In this document: piece by piece, positions 1 to 8,348 of the stretch
Position numbering within the stretch: position 1 is the first letter of the stretch
Layout of the letters: each line of letters starts with the position of its first letter
Origin: Planctomycetia bacterium
GTDB lineage: Bacteria; Planctomycetota; UBA1135; GCA-002686595
Direction of reading: 5' to 3'
Assembly (NCBI GenBank): GCA_005778045.1
Contig: SXKQ01000161.1
Coordinates: 1 to 32,808, forward strand
Length of the DNA stretch: 32,808 nt
Translations under genes and position numbers: made by a program
Notes under the pieces: generated by a model
What the model was told of the DNA's origin: nothing
Database searches by the model: none
The model's input: the letters and a program-made list of their open reading frames with translations, nothing else

Positions 1-1553
1 AACGCCGGAGTCGCGGGGCGCGCTCCCTCGCGCGGCAGGAACACCGGGTTGCCCGCCCAGTTGCTCGCAGGCGCGCTCGCCGCCGCGGCAGGACGCTCGC
101 CCGCGCTCGCGGGCGGCAGGTCGGAGAGCAGCGCGCCGCGCGGGTTCGACTCGCCACTCATGCGCGCCGCGCGCGCGTGGTCGCGGCGCTGCAGCTCTTC
201 CCAGTCGCGCCGCGGGAACGCGACGCGCTTGATGTTGAGCAGATGGCGCGCGCTGATGTTGTCGCTCGTGATGTTGCCGGCCTGCGGGCCGCAGCCAAGG
301 CTGACCGAGGGCGTGAGATTCGTGCTGTAGCCGACCGCGCCCTGCGACGAAGGGCCGTTGACGATGATGCGGCTGGCGGGCTTCTCGAGGTACCACGCCT
401 CGAGCACGCGCTCGTCGCGCGCCCACACGGCGCAGGTGTGGCCGAGGCCGTCAAAGTGCAGCATGTCCATCGAGATGCGGCAACCTTCACGCCAGCCGTC
501 GACGACGTGCATCGAGAGCAGGGGCGCGAGAATCTCGATCGACAGCGGCCATTCCTTGCCGACGCCGCCCTGATACGCGAGCAGGATCGTCGTCTCGCGC
601 GGCACCGAGAAGCCGGCCCACTCGGCGAGCTTGTACGGGTCCTGCCCGACGACGTCGGGGTTCATGTGCCCGCCCTTGTTGCAAAGCGCGGCGAGCAGGC
701 GCGTCTCGCGCTCGTCGCATACGTGCGCGCCGTTGCGGCGCAGCTCGGCGAGGAGCGCTTCGTGAACCGGCTTGTCGATCACGAGCCCCTGCTCCGAGCA
801 GCAGAACGTGCCGTTGTCGAAGCTCTGGCTCTGCACCACCGCGCGCGCCGCGGCCGCCACGTCCGCCGAGCGGTCGATGTAGCAGGGCACGTTGCCGGGG
901 CCGACGCCGTAGGCGGGCTTGCCCGACGAGTAGGCGGCCTTCACGAGCCCCGTGCCGCCGGTCGCGAGGATCACCGACACGCGCTTGTGCTTCATCAGCG
1001 CGCCGGTGGACTCGATGGTGGGATTCGAGAGCGACTGCACGAGATCCGGCGGGCCGCCCGCGCGCTCGATCGCGCGCCGCAGGATCTCCGCCGTCTCGCC
1101 GATGCAGCGCTTCGCGCGCGGGTGCGGACTGATCACGATCGCGTTGCGACCCTTGACCGAGATCAGCGACTTGAACAGCGCCGTCGAGGTCGGATTGGTG
1201 GTCGGAATGATGCCCGCCACCACACCCACGGGCGTCGCCACCTCGACGATTCCAGAGCGCTCGTCGCGCCCGATGATTCCAACCGAGCGCAGGTCCTTGA
1301 TCGAGGCCCACGTGCCCTCGGAGCCGAAGAGGTTCTTCAGCACTTTGTAGTGCACGCGCCCGATCCCGGTCTCTTCGACCGCCAGCTTGGCGAGGTCGTA
1401 GGCGGCGCGCGCGCCGGCCTCGGCCATCGACTTGCACAGCGCGTCGACCTGCTCCTGCGAGAACGAATGCACGGCTTCGCAGGCGCGCCAGGCGCGCTCC
1501 GCGCAGTCGCGCACCTCTTGCAGGGCGCGCAGGTCGGGATCGAGGTTCGTCAC
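1..1553 (-). CDS. CoA-acylating aldehyde dehydrogenase, microcompartment type (3' end outside window)
   Basis: Member of the PduP/EutE-like branch of aldehyde dehydrogenases, which oxidise a short aldehyde to acyl-CoA with NAD and CoA inside a bacterial microcompartment. In view are 517 codons from a GTG start. The NAD-binding part has PTTNPTST near residues 117-124; the active site reads FDNGTFCCSEQ, with Cys251 in the place of the family's catalytic cysteine and a second Cys at 252. The glycine-rich VGYSTNLTPSVSLGCG stretch (407-422) is also typical. After the core (about residue 460) comes an Ala/Pro-rich linker and a segment NWAGNPVFLPRE at 498-509, cut by the window edge; this may be a targeting tail (inference). 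The gene starts 28 bp after the shell-protein stop, so both are probably one operon. The GTG was chosen because translation stays family-like from there and a stop lies just upstream. The substrate is not readable; lactaldehyde or propionaldehyde are the usual candidates. Confidence 0.9.
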   Translation of the reverse strand, partial: MTNLDPDLRALQEVRDCAERAWRACEAVHSFSQEQVDALCKSMAEAGARAAYDLAKLAVEETGIGRVHYKVLKNLFGSEGTWASIKDLRSVGIIGRDERSGIVEVATPVGVVAGIIPTTNPTSTALFKSLISVKGRNAIVISPHPRAKRCIGETAEILRRAIERAGGPPDLVQSLSNPTIESTGALMKHKRVSVILATGGTGLVKAAYSSGKPAYGVGPGNVPCYIDRSADVAAAARAVVQSQSFDNGTFCCSEQGLVIDKPVHEALLAELRRNGAHVCDERETRLLAALCNKGGHMNPDVVGQDPYKLAEWAGFSVPRETTILLAYQGGVGKEWPLSIEILAPLLSMHVVDGWREGCRISMDMLHFDGLGHTCAVWARDERVLEAWYLEKPASRIIVNGPSSQGAVGYSTNLTPSVSLGCGPQAGNITSDNISARHLLNIKRVAFPRRDWEELQRRDHARAARMSGESNPRGALLSDLPPASAGERPAAAASAPASNWAGNPVFLPREGARPATPA

Positions 1554-1581
1554 GCTCTAGGGCTGGGCTCGCCGAGGACGC

Positions 1582-1896
1582 TCAGTCCGCCTTGCCGTCC
1601 CAGGCGCCCTTCTTCACGGGCTTCATCTCGGGGAGGATCTTCCACAGCTGCTCGTGCGGACGCGGAATCACGTGCACGCTGACGAGCTCGCCCACGCGGC
1701 GCGCGGCGGCCGCGCCCGCGTCGGTGGCGGCCTTGACCGCGCCGACCTCGCCAGAGACGAACATCGTGTTGAGCCCGGCGGTCACGTTGACCTTGCCGAA
1801 CAGCGCCACCTCGGCCGCCTTGACCATCGCGTCACCGGCCTCGATCGCACCGATCAGGCCCTTGGTCTCGACCATGCCGATCGCGTTGTATTCCAT
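1582..1896 (-). CDS. Bacterial microcompartment shell protein, BMC-H hexamer
   Basis: A 104-residue single-domain BMC protein of the PduA/EutM/CcmK family. Six copies form a hexameric tile, and tiles assemble into the microcompartment facet; the central pore passes metabolites. The N-terminus ([20 protein letters not shown], residues 2-21) and the block [19 protein letters not shown] match PduA closely, followed by the conserved VHVIPRPH. The length is normal for a one-domain shell protein. Where PduA has GSGL at the pore loop, this protein has TAGL (about residues 40-43), so the pore lining is different. The ATG at 1896 is preceded by AAGGGAAA, a reasonable ribosome-binding site; a longer frame upstream is not family-like. 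It is first in a minus-strand operon with the aldehyde dehydrogenase, and a candidate promoter lies at 1979-2007. The other microcompartment genes must lie to the left of the window. Confidence 0.95.
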   Translation of the reverse strand: MEYNAIGMVETKGLIGAIEAGDAMVKAAEVALFGKVNVTAGLNTMFVSGEVGAVKAATDAGAAAARRVGELVSVHVIPRPHEQLWKILPEMKPVKKGAWDGKAD

Positions 1897-1978
1897 GTGG
1901 GTTTCCCTTGGGTGCCGGGGGCAGGCCCACGGGGCCCGCGCTTTCGGAGAAGTTGGGTGGAACGACCCGGCCCGTGAA

Positions 1979-2007
1979 AGTCTAGGGAGCGCTGCGACGC
2001 GCTGCAA
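1979..2007 (-). promoter_or_regulatory. Candidate sigma-70-type promoter of the microcompartment operon
   Basis: On the minus strand TTGCAG (2007-2002) and TAGACT (1984-1979) are separated by exactly 17 bp, about 83 bp upstream of the shell-protein start. The -10 element matches the consensus at four of six positions and the -35 at three, so this is a candidate only. An inverted repeat sits directly upstream. Confidence 0.4.
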
Positions 2008-2050
2008 TTGCTTCAGACGATGCGGAGCAGATGAAGGACGCTTGAAGCAA
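2008..2050. repeat. Inverted repeat TTGCTTCA ... TGAAGCAA upstream of the microcompartment promoter
   Basis: TTGCTTCA at 2008-2015 and its exact reverse complement at 2043-2050 are separated by 27 bp. The left arm abuts the candidate -35 box of the shell/aldehyde dehydrogenase operon. The position suits an activator or repressor site, but no regulator is encoded in the window. Confidence 0.4.
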
Positions 2051-2065
2051 CGATGGACCGCCCGA

Positions 2066-2081
2066 TCCGTCGCGCGACGGA
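2066..2081. terminator. Perfect 16-bp palindrome just after rodA, possible transcription end
   Basis: TCCGTCGCGCGACGGA is a perfect palindrome starting 5 bp past the rodA stop codon on the minus strand. As RNA it can form a GC-rich stem with a tight loop. No run of T follows it, so it is at best a weak or Rho-assisted terminator, or simply a 3'-end stabilising stem. Confidence 0.3.
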
Positions 2082-2085
2082 CGAC

Positions 2086-3279
2086 TCAGTCGCGGAAGGC
2101 GTCGGCGTCGAGCGCCGCCTCGCGTTGGGCGCTCTGCCCGAGTGCGAGCCCGAGCGCCGCGAAGCAGGCGAACATCGAGCTGCCACCGGTTGAGAACAGC
2201 GGCAGCGTCAAGCCGGTCATGGGGATGAGACCGAGGTTGACGCCGATGTTGATGAAGAAGTGCGCGGCGAAATACAGCCCCACTCCGGTGACGAGCAGTC
2301 TCGAAAAGCGCTCGCGCACGCCGCTGGCGCTCCACAGGACCAGCGCGATGAACAACGCATAGAGCAGCAGCAACCCCGTCGTGCCGACGAAGCCGGCTTC
2401 TTCCGCGATCACGGCGAAAATCGAATCGCAGTCACGCTCCGGCAGGATCGCGGCCTCATTCGAGACTCCGTGGCCGAGCCCGCGCCCGAACCAGCCGCCG
2501 TTCCCGATCGCGACGCGCGCGTGGTACGTGTGGAACGCGCTGCCGTTGCGATCGGCGATCAGAGCCTCGGGACTCATCGAGTCGAGCCACGTCTGCACGC
2601 GCCGCAGCTGGTAGTCGTGGATCAGCTCGAAGCGGTACGAGAGCCCGAAGACCGCGACGCTTGCGAGCACGAGGCCGGCGATGCGCCTTCCGGGAGCTCC
2701 CGCCGCATAGAACATGCCGATGGAAACCGGCACGAAGGTCAGAGCCGTGCCGAGGTCGGGCTGCAGCGCCACGAGCGCCATGGGTACGAGCGTGACGAGC
2801 GCCGGCCGCCCCCAGTCGCCCCAGCGCTCGAGCCGGCAGGTGTAGAGCACGCGCGCGAGCGCCACGATGAGCCCGAGCTTGGCGAGCTCCGAGGGCTGCA
2901 GATCGAAGCCGCCGGGCAGCGGGATCCAGCGGCGCGCATTGTTGCGCGACTCGCCGATCAGAGGCACGAGCACAAGCAGCGCGAGGGTGACTCCGTAGGC
3001 CCACCAGGCGTGCCGCCGCAGCCAGCGCGGCCTGACGAGGAGCCCGAGCGCGATCGCGGGCAAGGTGAGCGCAACCTTCTGCACCTGCCCCGCGAAGTCG
3101 ATGTCGTCGCGTCCAAGCTCGCGGTCCGCTCCCTCCATCGCAGCGACGAACAGGAGCCCGAGCGCCAAGAGGCTGAGTGCCAGCACGAGCACATGCCAGT
3201 CGACGTGCATCCACTGCACGTGACGCCACGAGAGCGCACGCGCGTTCGGCTGGCGTCCCACGGGCTTGGAACCGGACAT
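2086..3279 (-). CDS. rodA: RodA, peptidoglycan glycosyltransferase of the elongasome
   Basis: A 397-residue SEDS-family membrane protein that polymerises lipid II into glycan strands together with PBP2 during side-wall growth. About ten hydrophobic segments follow a polar N-terminus. Family motifs visible are NNARRWIPLPGGFDLQPSEL (113-132), QPDLGTAL (173-180) and GLGHGVSNEAAILPERDCD (267-285) followed by SIFAVIAEE. The aspartate at about 285 lines up with the catalytic Asp of E. coli RodA, and the C-terminus has GLTLPLFSTGGSSM. The start ATG shares one base with the PBP2 stop (TGATG), which points to translational coupling. It is the last gene of mreB-mreC-mreD-pbp2-rodA, which favours RodA over FtsW or SpoVE. 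Confidence 0.96.
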   Translation of the reverse strand: MSGSKPVGRQPNARALSWRHVQWMHVDWHVLVLALSLLALGLLFVAAMEGADRELGRDDIDFAGQVQKVALTLPAIALGLLVRPRWLRRHAWWAYGVTLALLVLVPLIGESRNNARRWIPLPGGFDLQPSELAKLGLIVALARVLYTCRLERWGDWGRPALVTLVPMALVALQPDLGTALTFVPVSIGMFYAAGAPGRRIAGLVLASVAVFGLSYRFELIHDYQLRRVQTWLDSMSPEALIADRNGSAFHTYHARVAIGNGGWFGRGLGHGVSNEAAILPERDCDSIFAVIAEEAGFVGTTGLLLLYALFIALVLWSASGVRERFSRLLVTGVGLYFAAHFFINIGVNLGLIPMTGLTLPLFSTGGSSMFACFAALGLALGQSAQREAALDADAFRD

Positions 3280-6200
3280 CAGCGCGTGTCCTCTGCCAGC
3301 AAGGTCGCGCGCACCTCAGGCCGTCGCAGGAACTGGCGCGCCAGCCAGATCGCGCTGTTGCTCGCCGTCTGCAGCGTGTCCTCGCAATACACCACGACGA
3401 CGTGGCGCGGTGCGTGACTGGGAAGCCAGCCCACGAGCCACGTGTGCTTGCGCACGCGCGCACGGCCGTCTGCGGTGACGACCGTCCGACTGTCGATGTC
3501 GCCGCTGCCCGTCTTGGCGGACATGCGCAGCCCGAGCTGACCAGCGTTGAGCGCGGCGAAGGCCGAGCCCTGAGGTTCGTTCGCGACCGCGTCCATCGCG
3601 TCGTGCACGAACGCGAGCGACGACTGCGGAAGTGAAATCGCCCTCGCGCGCGAGGGCTGCTCGACGCCGCCGATGCGACGCGCGAGGCGCAGCTCGGGAA
3701 GCGAGCCCGTCGCGAGCCCCGCGACCGCGCGCGCCACCTGCATCGGCGTCGCCTCCACGACGGCGAGCCCGTTGCCCGCGAGCCGTGCCTCGCGCTCCCC
3801 CATCGCTCCGCGGAACAGGCTCGGCACGCTGTGCTCGACGAATCCCGCGCGGCGACCGAGCGCGCGCACGCCCGTCGGAGCGCCGAAACCGAACTCCGCG
3901 GCCAGCGCACGCCACTCCTGCGGTTCGATGCGCTCGCCGAGCCGCGCGAAGTACGCATTGCACGACTGCGCGATCGCCTGCCGCAGCCCGAGCGCGCCAT
4001 GGCCGTGGGTGGACGCGCAGCGCACGTCGATGTAGCCCGCGCCCCGACCACTCGGCAGCGGACGACACGTCTCGGACTGCATCGGATCGAGCCCGACGTG
4101 TGCCAGTCCCCACGCGGCGACGAACGGCTTGAACGAGGAGCCCGGCGGCTGGAACGGCGCCTTGCGCCAAGTGCGCTCGAGCGGCAAGTCCTTTGACGAC
4201 GGAGCCTCGCCCGGATCGCGGCGGAAGTCCGGATAGGAAGCCGCCACCAGCACGTCGCCGTCGGTCTCGAGCAACACGATCGCTCCAGTGGGCGAGGCGA
4301 GCCACGCGCCATCGCGCGCGTTGGGATCCGGGGGGCCTTCGGGCTGTGCCAGACATTCGAGCGCAGCGCGCTGCAGGTCGATGTCGAGCGTCAGCTCGAT
4401 GTCCAGACCGTCCTCGGGCGGCACGTCGAGTTGGTAGACGCCGTCGAGCCGGTTCTGCAGCCCGCGCACCTCGCGATAGCCGTTCTTGCCGGCCAGTTCT
4501 TCGTCGAAGTACGCCTCGAGCCCGCTGCGCCCGCGCAGCTCGTCCCCACGCACGATGCGCCGCGCGAGGAAGCGCAGCTCGCGCGTCTCCTCCTCGCTGC
4601 GCACGCTCTGCGTGCGCAGTTCCGAGAACTGGCGACGGAGCTCGCCTTCCGCGAGATCCTCGCGCAGGTCGCGTCCGCCGACGCTGCCGATGAGCGTGCG
4701 GGCGAAAGCACCACCGCGCTCGTCGGGAAGCGTGACGCGCTCATTGGTCTCGACCACAGCGAGCCCCGCATAGCGATCCGCGTGGCGCGTGATCAGGTGG
4801 ACGGTCGCATAGCTCGGCGAACGCACCACCGGCAGCGGCCGGCTGCCGCGGTCCTTCAGCACGTAGCGCGCGCGCTCGGCAGCGCGATCGAGCCGCCCCT
4901 CGCTCGCGGCCAGTCGTTCGCGCCCCGCCGCCCGCGCGGCGTCGAGCAGGGCACCGAACTCGCGTTCGATCGCGAGCTGCAGGTCGTGATCCCAGCGACT
5001 GAACAGCGCGCGCAAGCGCTCGCGCACGAAGGTCGCGTCCACGCGCTCGGCACAGGCCTGCGACCACGCCATCGCGAGCGCGGCGACATCCTCCTCGCTC
5101 GTATCGAATCCGAGTTCCGCGCGCGCCAGCGCGTCCCACCCCGCGCTGCCGGGCGCGGCGACACCGAGCGCCTCCGCATCCTGCCAGGGAAAGAGCTGCG
5201 GCACGGGACCCGCGAGCTCGACGTCGAACAGGCTCTCGAGAGTCCCGAGCACGCACACCTCTGGGCGCTCCCGCCAGCCATCGAGCAGCGCGGCTTCCGG
5301 TTCGGCCGAGAACGAGAGGGCCATGCGCTCGAGGATCATCTCGGCGGCGTCGCGCTCGCTCGCCGTAACCTGCAGCTCGGCCACCAGTCGATCCGGTCCG
5401 CGCACGAGCAGCGCCTCGCGGGCCACTTCGCGCGAGCGCAGCAGCCATTGCAGGCTGCGTTCGCTGTCCCAGCCGAGCAAGGCCTCGATCCAGCGCAGAT
5501 CGACGCAAGCGTGCAGCTTCGCCGCCTCGACGCGGCCAGGGTGAAATCCGAAGGCCTCCTCGAACAGCTCCGTGGCAGTGTCATCCTCCACCTCGGAGCG
5601 CCACAGCTCGAAGCGCTCGATCAAGCGCTCGACCGGATGCCCCGGTGCCACGCTCTCGCCCGCGGCGAGCGCGTCGGCATCGAGCTGTGACGCCAGCCGC
5701 GTGAGATCCTCCGCGCAATCGACCTGCGCCTGCGCCAAGCGCGCGCGCAGCTCGTCGACCGTCGCGAGGCCGCGTACACGGGCGGCGAGTTCGAGCGCGC
5801 TGGTCGCAGGCTCCTCGGCCAGTGCGCGCACGAAGACGCGCGCCTCGGCGCGGTCGAGCCCGAACATCTGCGCGAGGTAGAAGCGCACGTCGCTGCGCCG
5901 CAGGCGCCGGGCCTCGAGCTCGGGCCGATCGGATCCCGGCACCGTGCGCGTGCCGAGCTGCACAGGCTCGCCGAGCACGAAGCGCTCCAGCGTCGCGCCA
6001 TCGAGCGCCGCGATCTCCGCGCTCCACTGAGGCAGATTCGCGAGCGTGTCAGCGAGCGGCACGGGCACACCGAGCAGGGCCGTGCGCGCGTGAGCGATGA
6101 GCCCGAGCGGATGCCCGCGCCGGAAGTCGCGATAGTGGAAGAGCAGCCGGTAGCTGCGCTCGTCGCGAGCGAGCGGCCGGCCGCGCGCGTCGAGCAACGC

Positions 6201-6362
6201 GCCACGCTCGTACGGCCGCACGGTTCCGGAGCGCACGAGGGTCGCCGCCTGCGCGGTCCACGTGCGGGCCTCGACGACCTGCACCTGATACAGGCGCGCC
6301 ACCAGCAGCGCCACGCCGAGCAGCAGCGCAGCGATCAGCGGAGCGATGCGCCGACGTGCCAC
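3279..6362 (-). CDS. mrdA: Penicillin-binding protein 2 with a large extra helical domain
   Basis: Class B PBP, the elongasome transpeptidase that cross-links strands made by RodA. It has 1027 residues, against about 630 in E. coli. A membrane anchor lies at 6-24, then the start of the pedestal (YERGALLDARGRPLA, 51-65). Family similarity resumes near 510 and includes GRSGLEAYFDEELAGKNGYR (611-630). The transpeptidase domain carries all three motifs: SSFK with catalytic Ser742, SCN at 800-802 and KTG at 950-952, so it should be active. Residues of about 85-505 replace what is a short stretch in E. coli PBP2, adding roughly 330-350 mostly helical, Glu/Arg/Ala/Leu-rich residues. The GTG start at 6362 follows GGAGGAGGG and places the anchor at the N-terminus; the longer upstream frame only shadows mreD. 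It overlaps mreD by 28 bp and rodA by one base. Confidence 0.94.
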   Translation of the reverse strand: MARRRIAPLIAALLLGVALLVARLYQVQVVEARTWTAQAATLVRSGTVRPYERGALLDARGRPLARDERSYRLLFHYRDFRRGHPLGLIAHARTALLGVPVPLADTLANLPQWSAEIAALDGATLERFVLGEPVQLGTRTVPGSDRPELEARRLRRSDVRFYLAQMFGLDRAEARVFVRALAEEPATSALELAARVRGLATVDELRARLAQAQVDCAEDLTRLASQLDADALAAGESVAPGHPVERLIERFELWRSEVEDDTATELFEEAFGFHPGRVEAAKLHACVDLRWIEALLGWDSERSLQWLLRSREVAREALLVRGPDRLVAELQVTASERDAAEMILERMALSFSAEPEAALLDGWRERPEVCVLGTLESLFDVELAGPVPQLFPWQDAEALGVAAPGSAGWDALARAELGFDTSEEDVAALAMAWSQACAERVDATFVRERLRALFSRWDHDLQLAIEREFGALLDAARAAGRERLAASEGRLDRAAERARYVLKDRGSRPLPVVRSPSYATVHLITRHADRYAGLAVVETNERVTLPDERGGAFARTLIGSVGGRDLREDLAEGELRRQFSELRTQSVRSEEETRELRFLARRIVRGDELRGRSGLEAYFDEELAGKNGYREVRGLQNRLDGVYQLDVPPEDGLDIELTLDIDLQRAALECLAQPEGPPDPNARDGAWLASPTGAIVLLETDGDVLVAASYPDFRRDPGEAPSSKDLPLERTWRKAPFQPPGSSFKPFVAAWGLAHVGLDPMQSETCRPLPSGRGAGYIDVRCASTHGHGALGLRQAIAQSCNAYFARLGERIEPQEWRALAAEFGFGAPTGVRALGRRAGFVEHSVPSLFRGAMGEREARLAGNGLAVVEATPMQVARAVAGLATGSLPELRLARRIGGVEQPSRARAISLPQSSLAFVHDAMDAVANEPQGSAFAALNAGQLGLRMSAKTGSGDIDSRTVVTADGRARVRKHTWLVGWLPSHAPRHVVVVYCEDTLQTASNSAIWLARQFLRRPEVRATLLAEDTR

Positions 6363-6901
6363 GTCGCCCTCCTCCACAGAATTCCAAGCCCGGGCAAGTG
6401 CGCGCAGGCCGAGCCGAGCGCGAGCGCGGCCACGCCGGTCGAGAGCGCACGGCGCGCCGCGAGCGAGAGCACGAGCGATCCATCGATCGGCAGCGCGGTT
6501 CCGTCGAGTCGTCCGACGGCGAGGCGCGCGTCGCTCGCGAGCGTGCACCACAGCACGCCGAGGCCAGCGCAGGCCGCCGCCAGCATCGCGCTCGGCCACG
6601 CACCTTGCACATCCACGATCCCGCGCGTCACGCGCGCGAGCGCCACCATGCCGAGACTGAGCGCGAAGCTCGTCACCGGCGGATCGATCGAGACCGAGGT
6701 GCGAGCAAGCGCGCAGCACAGAGCGAGCAGCGGCAGGTCGGCAGCAGGCAAGCGCGCGGCGAGCACCACCAGCAGCACGACGAACAGCTCCGGCGTCCAG
6801 CCGAAATCACGCGCGGCGCTGGCCACGGCTCCGTCGATCGCGCACGCCCACACTGCGTAGGCGAGCACGAGAACGAAGGCCAAAGTGCGGCGGACGCTCA
6901 A
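6335..6901 (-). CDS. mreD: MreD, rod-shape-determining membrane protein
   Basis: A 188-residue, very hydrophobic protein with about five membrane segments and no catalytic motif, the right size for MreD (usually 160-190 residues). MreD is a membrane partner of MreC in the elongasome. The identification rests mainly on topology, length and position between mreC and pbp2, because MreD sequences are poorly conserved. The proposed start is a TTG at 6901 that overlaps the mreC stop as TTGA; no ATG or GTG lies nearer in frame with a full first helix. The 3' end runs 28 bp into pbp2, and the pbp2 ribosome-binding site lies inside mreD. Confidence 0.8.
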   Translation of the reverse strand: MSVRRTLAFVLVLAYAVWACAIDGAVASAARDFGWTPELFVVLLVVLAARLPAADLPLLALCCALARTSVSIDPPVTSFALSLGMVALARVTRGIVDVQGAWPSAMLAAACAGLGVLWCTLASDARLAVGRLDGTALPIDGSLVLSLAARRALSTGVAALALGSACAHLPGLGILWRRATWHVGASLR

Positions 6902-8268
6902 CGCGCGTGCTCCTCGTCGGGACCCAGTCGCAGCCAGACCTCGCCCTGCAGCTCGATTCCGCGGTCGAACTCGAGCCGCACTCGGTGCGGACCCGGCCCC
7001 ACCGGCAACCACGCCTCGCCGAGCAACAGGCCGCGCGGGACGAGCGTCGCCGCGGAGCCGGTAAACAACGTAGCGCGCAGGCGCTCGATGCCGGCTGCGG
7101 CCGCGATGCCCAGCGGCGCATCCCACTGGAACAGCACTTCGCCTCGCTCGCGCCCGAGCGAAATGAACTCGCCGAGCACGAGCGGCGCGCGTGCGCCCTC
7201 GACCATCGCCAAGACCGGCACCGTGAGCCCGCGGTCCCCGAGTCCCTGTGCGTCGCACGAAAGCGCGCCGGCATGGACCACGCGACCGACGAGGCGCGCG
7301 CCGCGAACGAGCGCGGCGCCGTCCTGCGCGCCCTGCCAGCGACCGATCGCGAGCTCGAAGCCCTCGCGTCCCGCGCTCGGTTCGCCGCTCGACGTCACGC
7401 GCGCCTGCGCCCAGCGTCCATCGAACAACTCGTCGGAGAGCGAAACGTCCACGGGCCGATCGATGTCGGCGGGAGCAGCGACGACGAGCTCGAACAGGCC
7501 CGAGCGGAAGTCGACGAACGGCCCCAGCACCCACTCGCCTTCCCCATCGGGCTGAGGCTGCCCCAGCAGGAAGCCGTGCGCCTCCGCCGGGAAGCGGGCG
7601 AGCGGCGAGAGCGACTCGTCGACACGCGCACTCGCGGCACCGAGCGTGCGCGCGCTCGGATTCGAGACCGCGAGGTACAAGCGCCCCTCGCTGGCGCGCG
7701 AGACCTCGGCGAGGCCACCGACGACGCAGCGCGCCTCGGGATGCGCCGCATCCGCTTCGATGCGTGCGCCGACGGCGAACTCGCGCGCCGTGACGAGCTC
7801 GACCCACGCTCGCCCGGGGCGCGGCACATCGAGGTCCACGATACGTCCGACGAACACGTTGCCATGACACACGGGCATGCCGAGCGCGAGGCCGCGACAG
7901 CTGTCGCCATCGACGCGCACCTCGAGCTGGTCAAAGTGTCCTTGCCTGCGACCGACGACCTCGACGTGCACGAAGCGGCGTGCGAAGGAGAGCCCGGGGT
8001 CCGTCGGCAGCGCGGCCTGACGTTCCGACGCGTACAACGCCCGACGCTGCGCGTAGTCCGCGTCCGCGCGCTCGTCGAGGCGCCGTTCCGCGGCCGAGAC
8101 CGAGGGCGCGCGGATCCAGCGCAAGGGTGCCGACAGTTCCGCGACGACGCGCGTCGGCGCGAGTGCAACGTCGAGCCAGCCCTCGACACGCGCGTCGGGC
8201 CGCAGCGAGAGCCACGCGCAGCCCGCGAGCGCGGCGAGGAAAAGCGATCTCCCTCCCGTCTCCCCCAC
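6898..8268 (-). CDS. mreC: MreC, elongasome scaffold protein with long C-terminal region
   Basis: A protein of about 456 residues with one N-terminal membrane helix (SLFLAALAGCAWLSL), a short helical stretch rich in Arg/Glu/Ala, and then the MreC beta domains. The stretch from VEVVGRRQGHFDQLEVRVDG to GLALGMPVCHGNVFVGRIVDL has the family pattern of a bound, glycine-rich pair of strands. MreC links MreB to PBP2/RodA on the periplasmic side. It is longer than usual (family about 280-370): the last 200 residues, all predicted beta-rich, extend beyond the classic domain. The GTG at 8268 is the best start that keeps the membrane helix near the N-terminus; it lacks a strong ribosome-binding site, so the start is uncertain. 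It lies 80 bp downstream of mreB and overlaps mreD by 4 bp. Confidence 0.85.
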   Translation of the reverse strand: MGETGGRSLFLAALAGCAWLSLRPDARVEGWLDVALAPTRVVAELSAPLRWIRAPSVSAAERRLDERADADYAQRRALYASERQAALPTDPGLSFARRFVHVEVVGRRQGHFDQLEVRVDGDSCRGLALGMPVCHGNVFVGRIVDLDVPRPGRAWVELVTAREFAVGARIEADAAHPEARCVVGGLAEVSRASEGRLYLAVSNPSARTLGAASARVDESLSPLARFPAEAHGFLLGQPQPDGEGEWVLGPFVDFRSGLFELVVAAPADIDRPVDVSLSDELFDGRWAQARVTSSGEPSAGREGFELAIGRWQGAQDGAALVRGARLVGRVVHAGALSCDAQGLGDRGLTVPVLAMVEGARAPLVLGEFISLGRERGEVLFQWDAPLGIAAAAGIERLRATLFTGSAATLVPRGLLLGEAWLPVGPGPHRVRLEFDRGIELQGEVWLRLGPDEEHAR

Positions 8269-8348
8269 GACGCCGATGCTACGCAGGAGTCCCGGGATTT
8301 TCGCGTCTCTCGCGGCGCGGAAAGCGCGCCCGGGCGCGCGCGGCCGGA

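Noticed and set aside
177..1682. Open frame of about 500 codons on the plus strand opposite the aldehyde dehydrogenase
   Set aside because: The minus-strand translation is a clear aldehyde dehydrogenase. The plus frame is Arg/Ala/His-rich without motifs, as expected from antisense reading of GC-rich coding DNA.
2456..4312. Open frame of about 600 codons on the minus strand over rodA and pbp2
   Set aside because: It is out of frame with two recognised genes and consists of Arg/Ser/Ala-rich sequence without domains.
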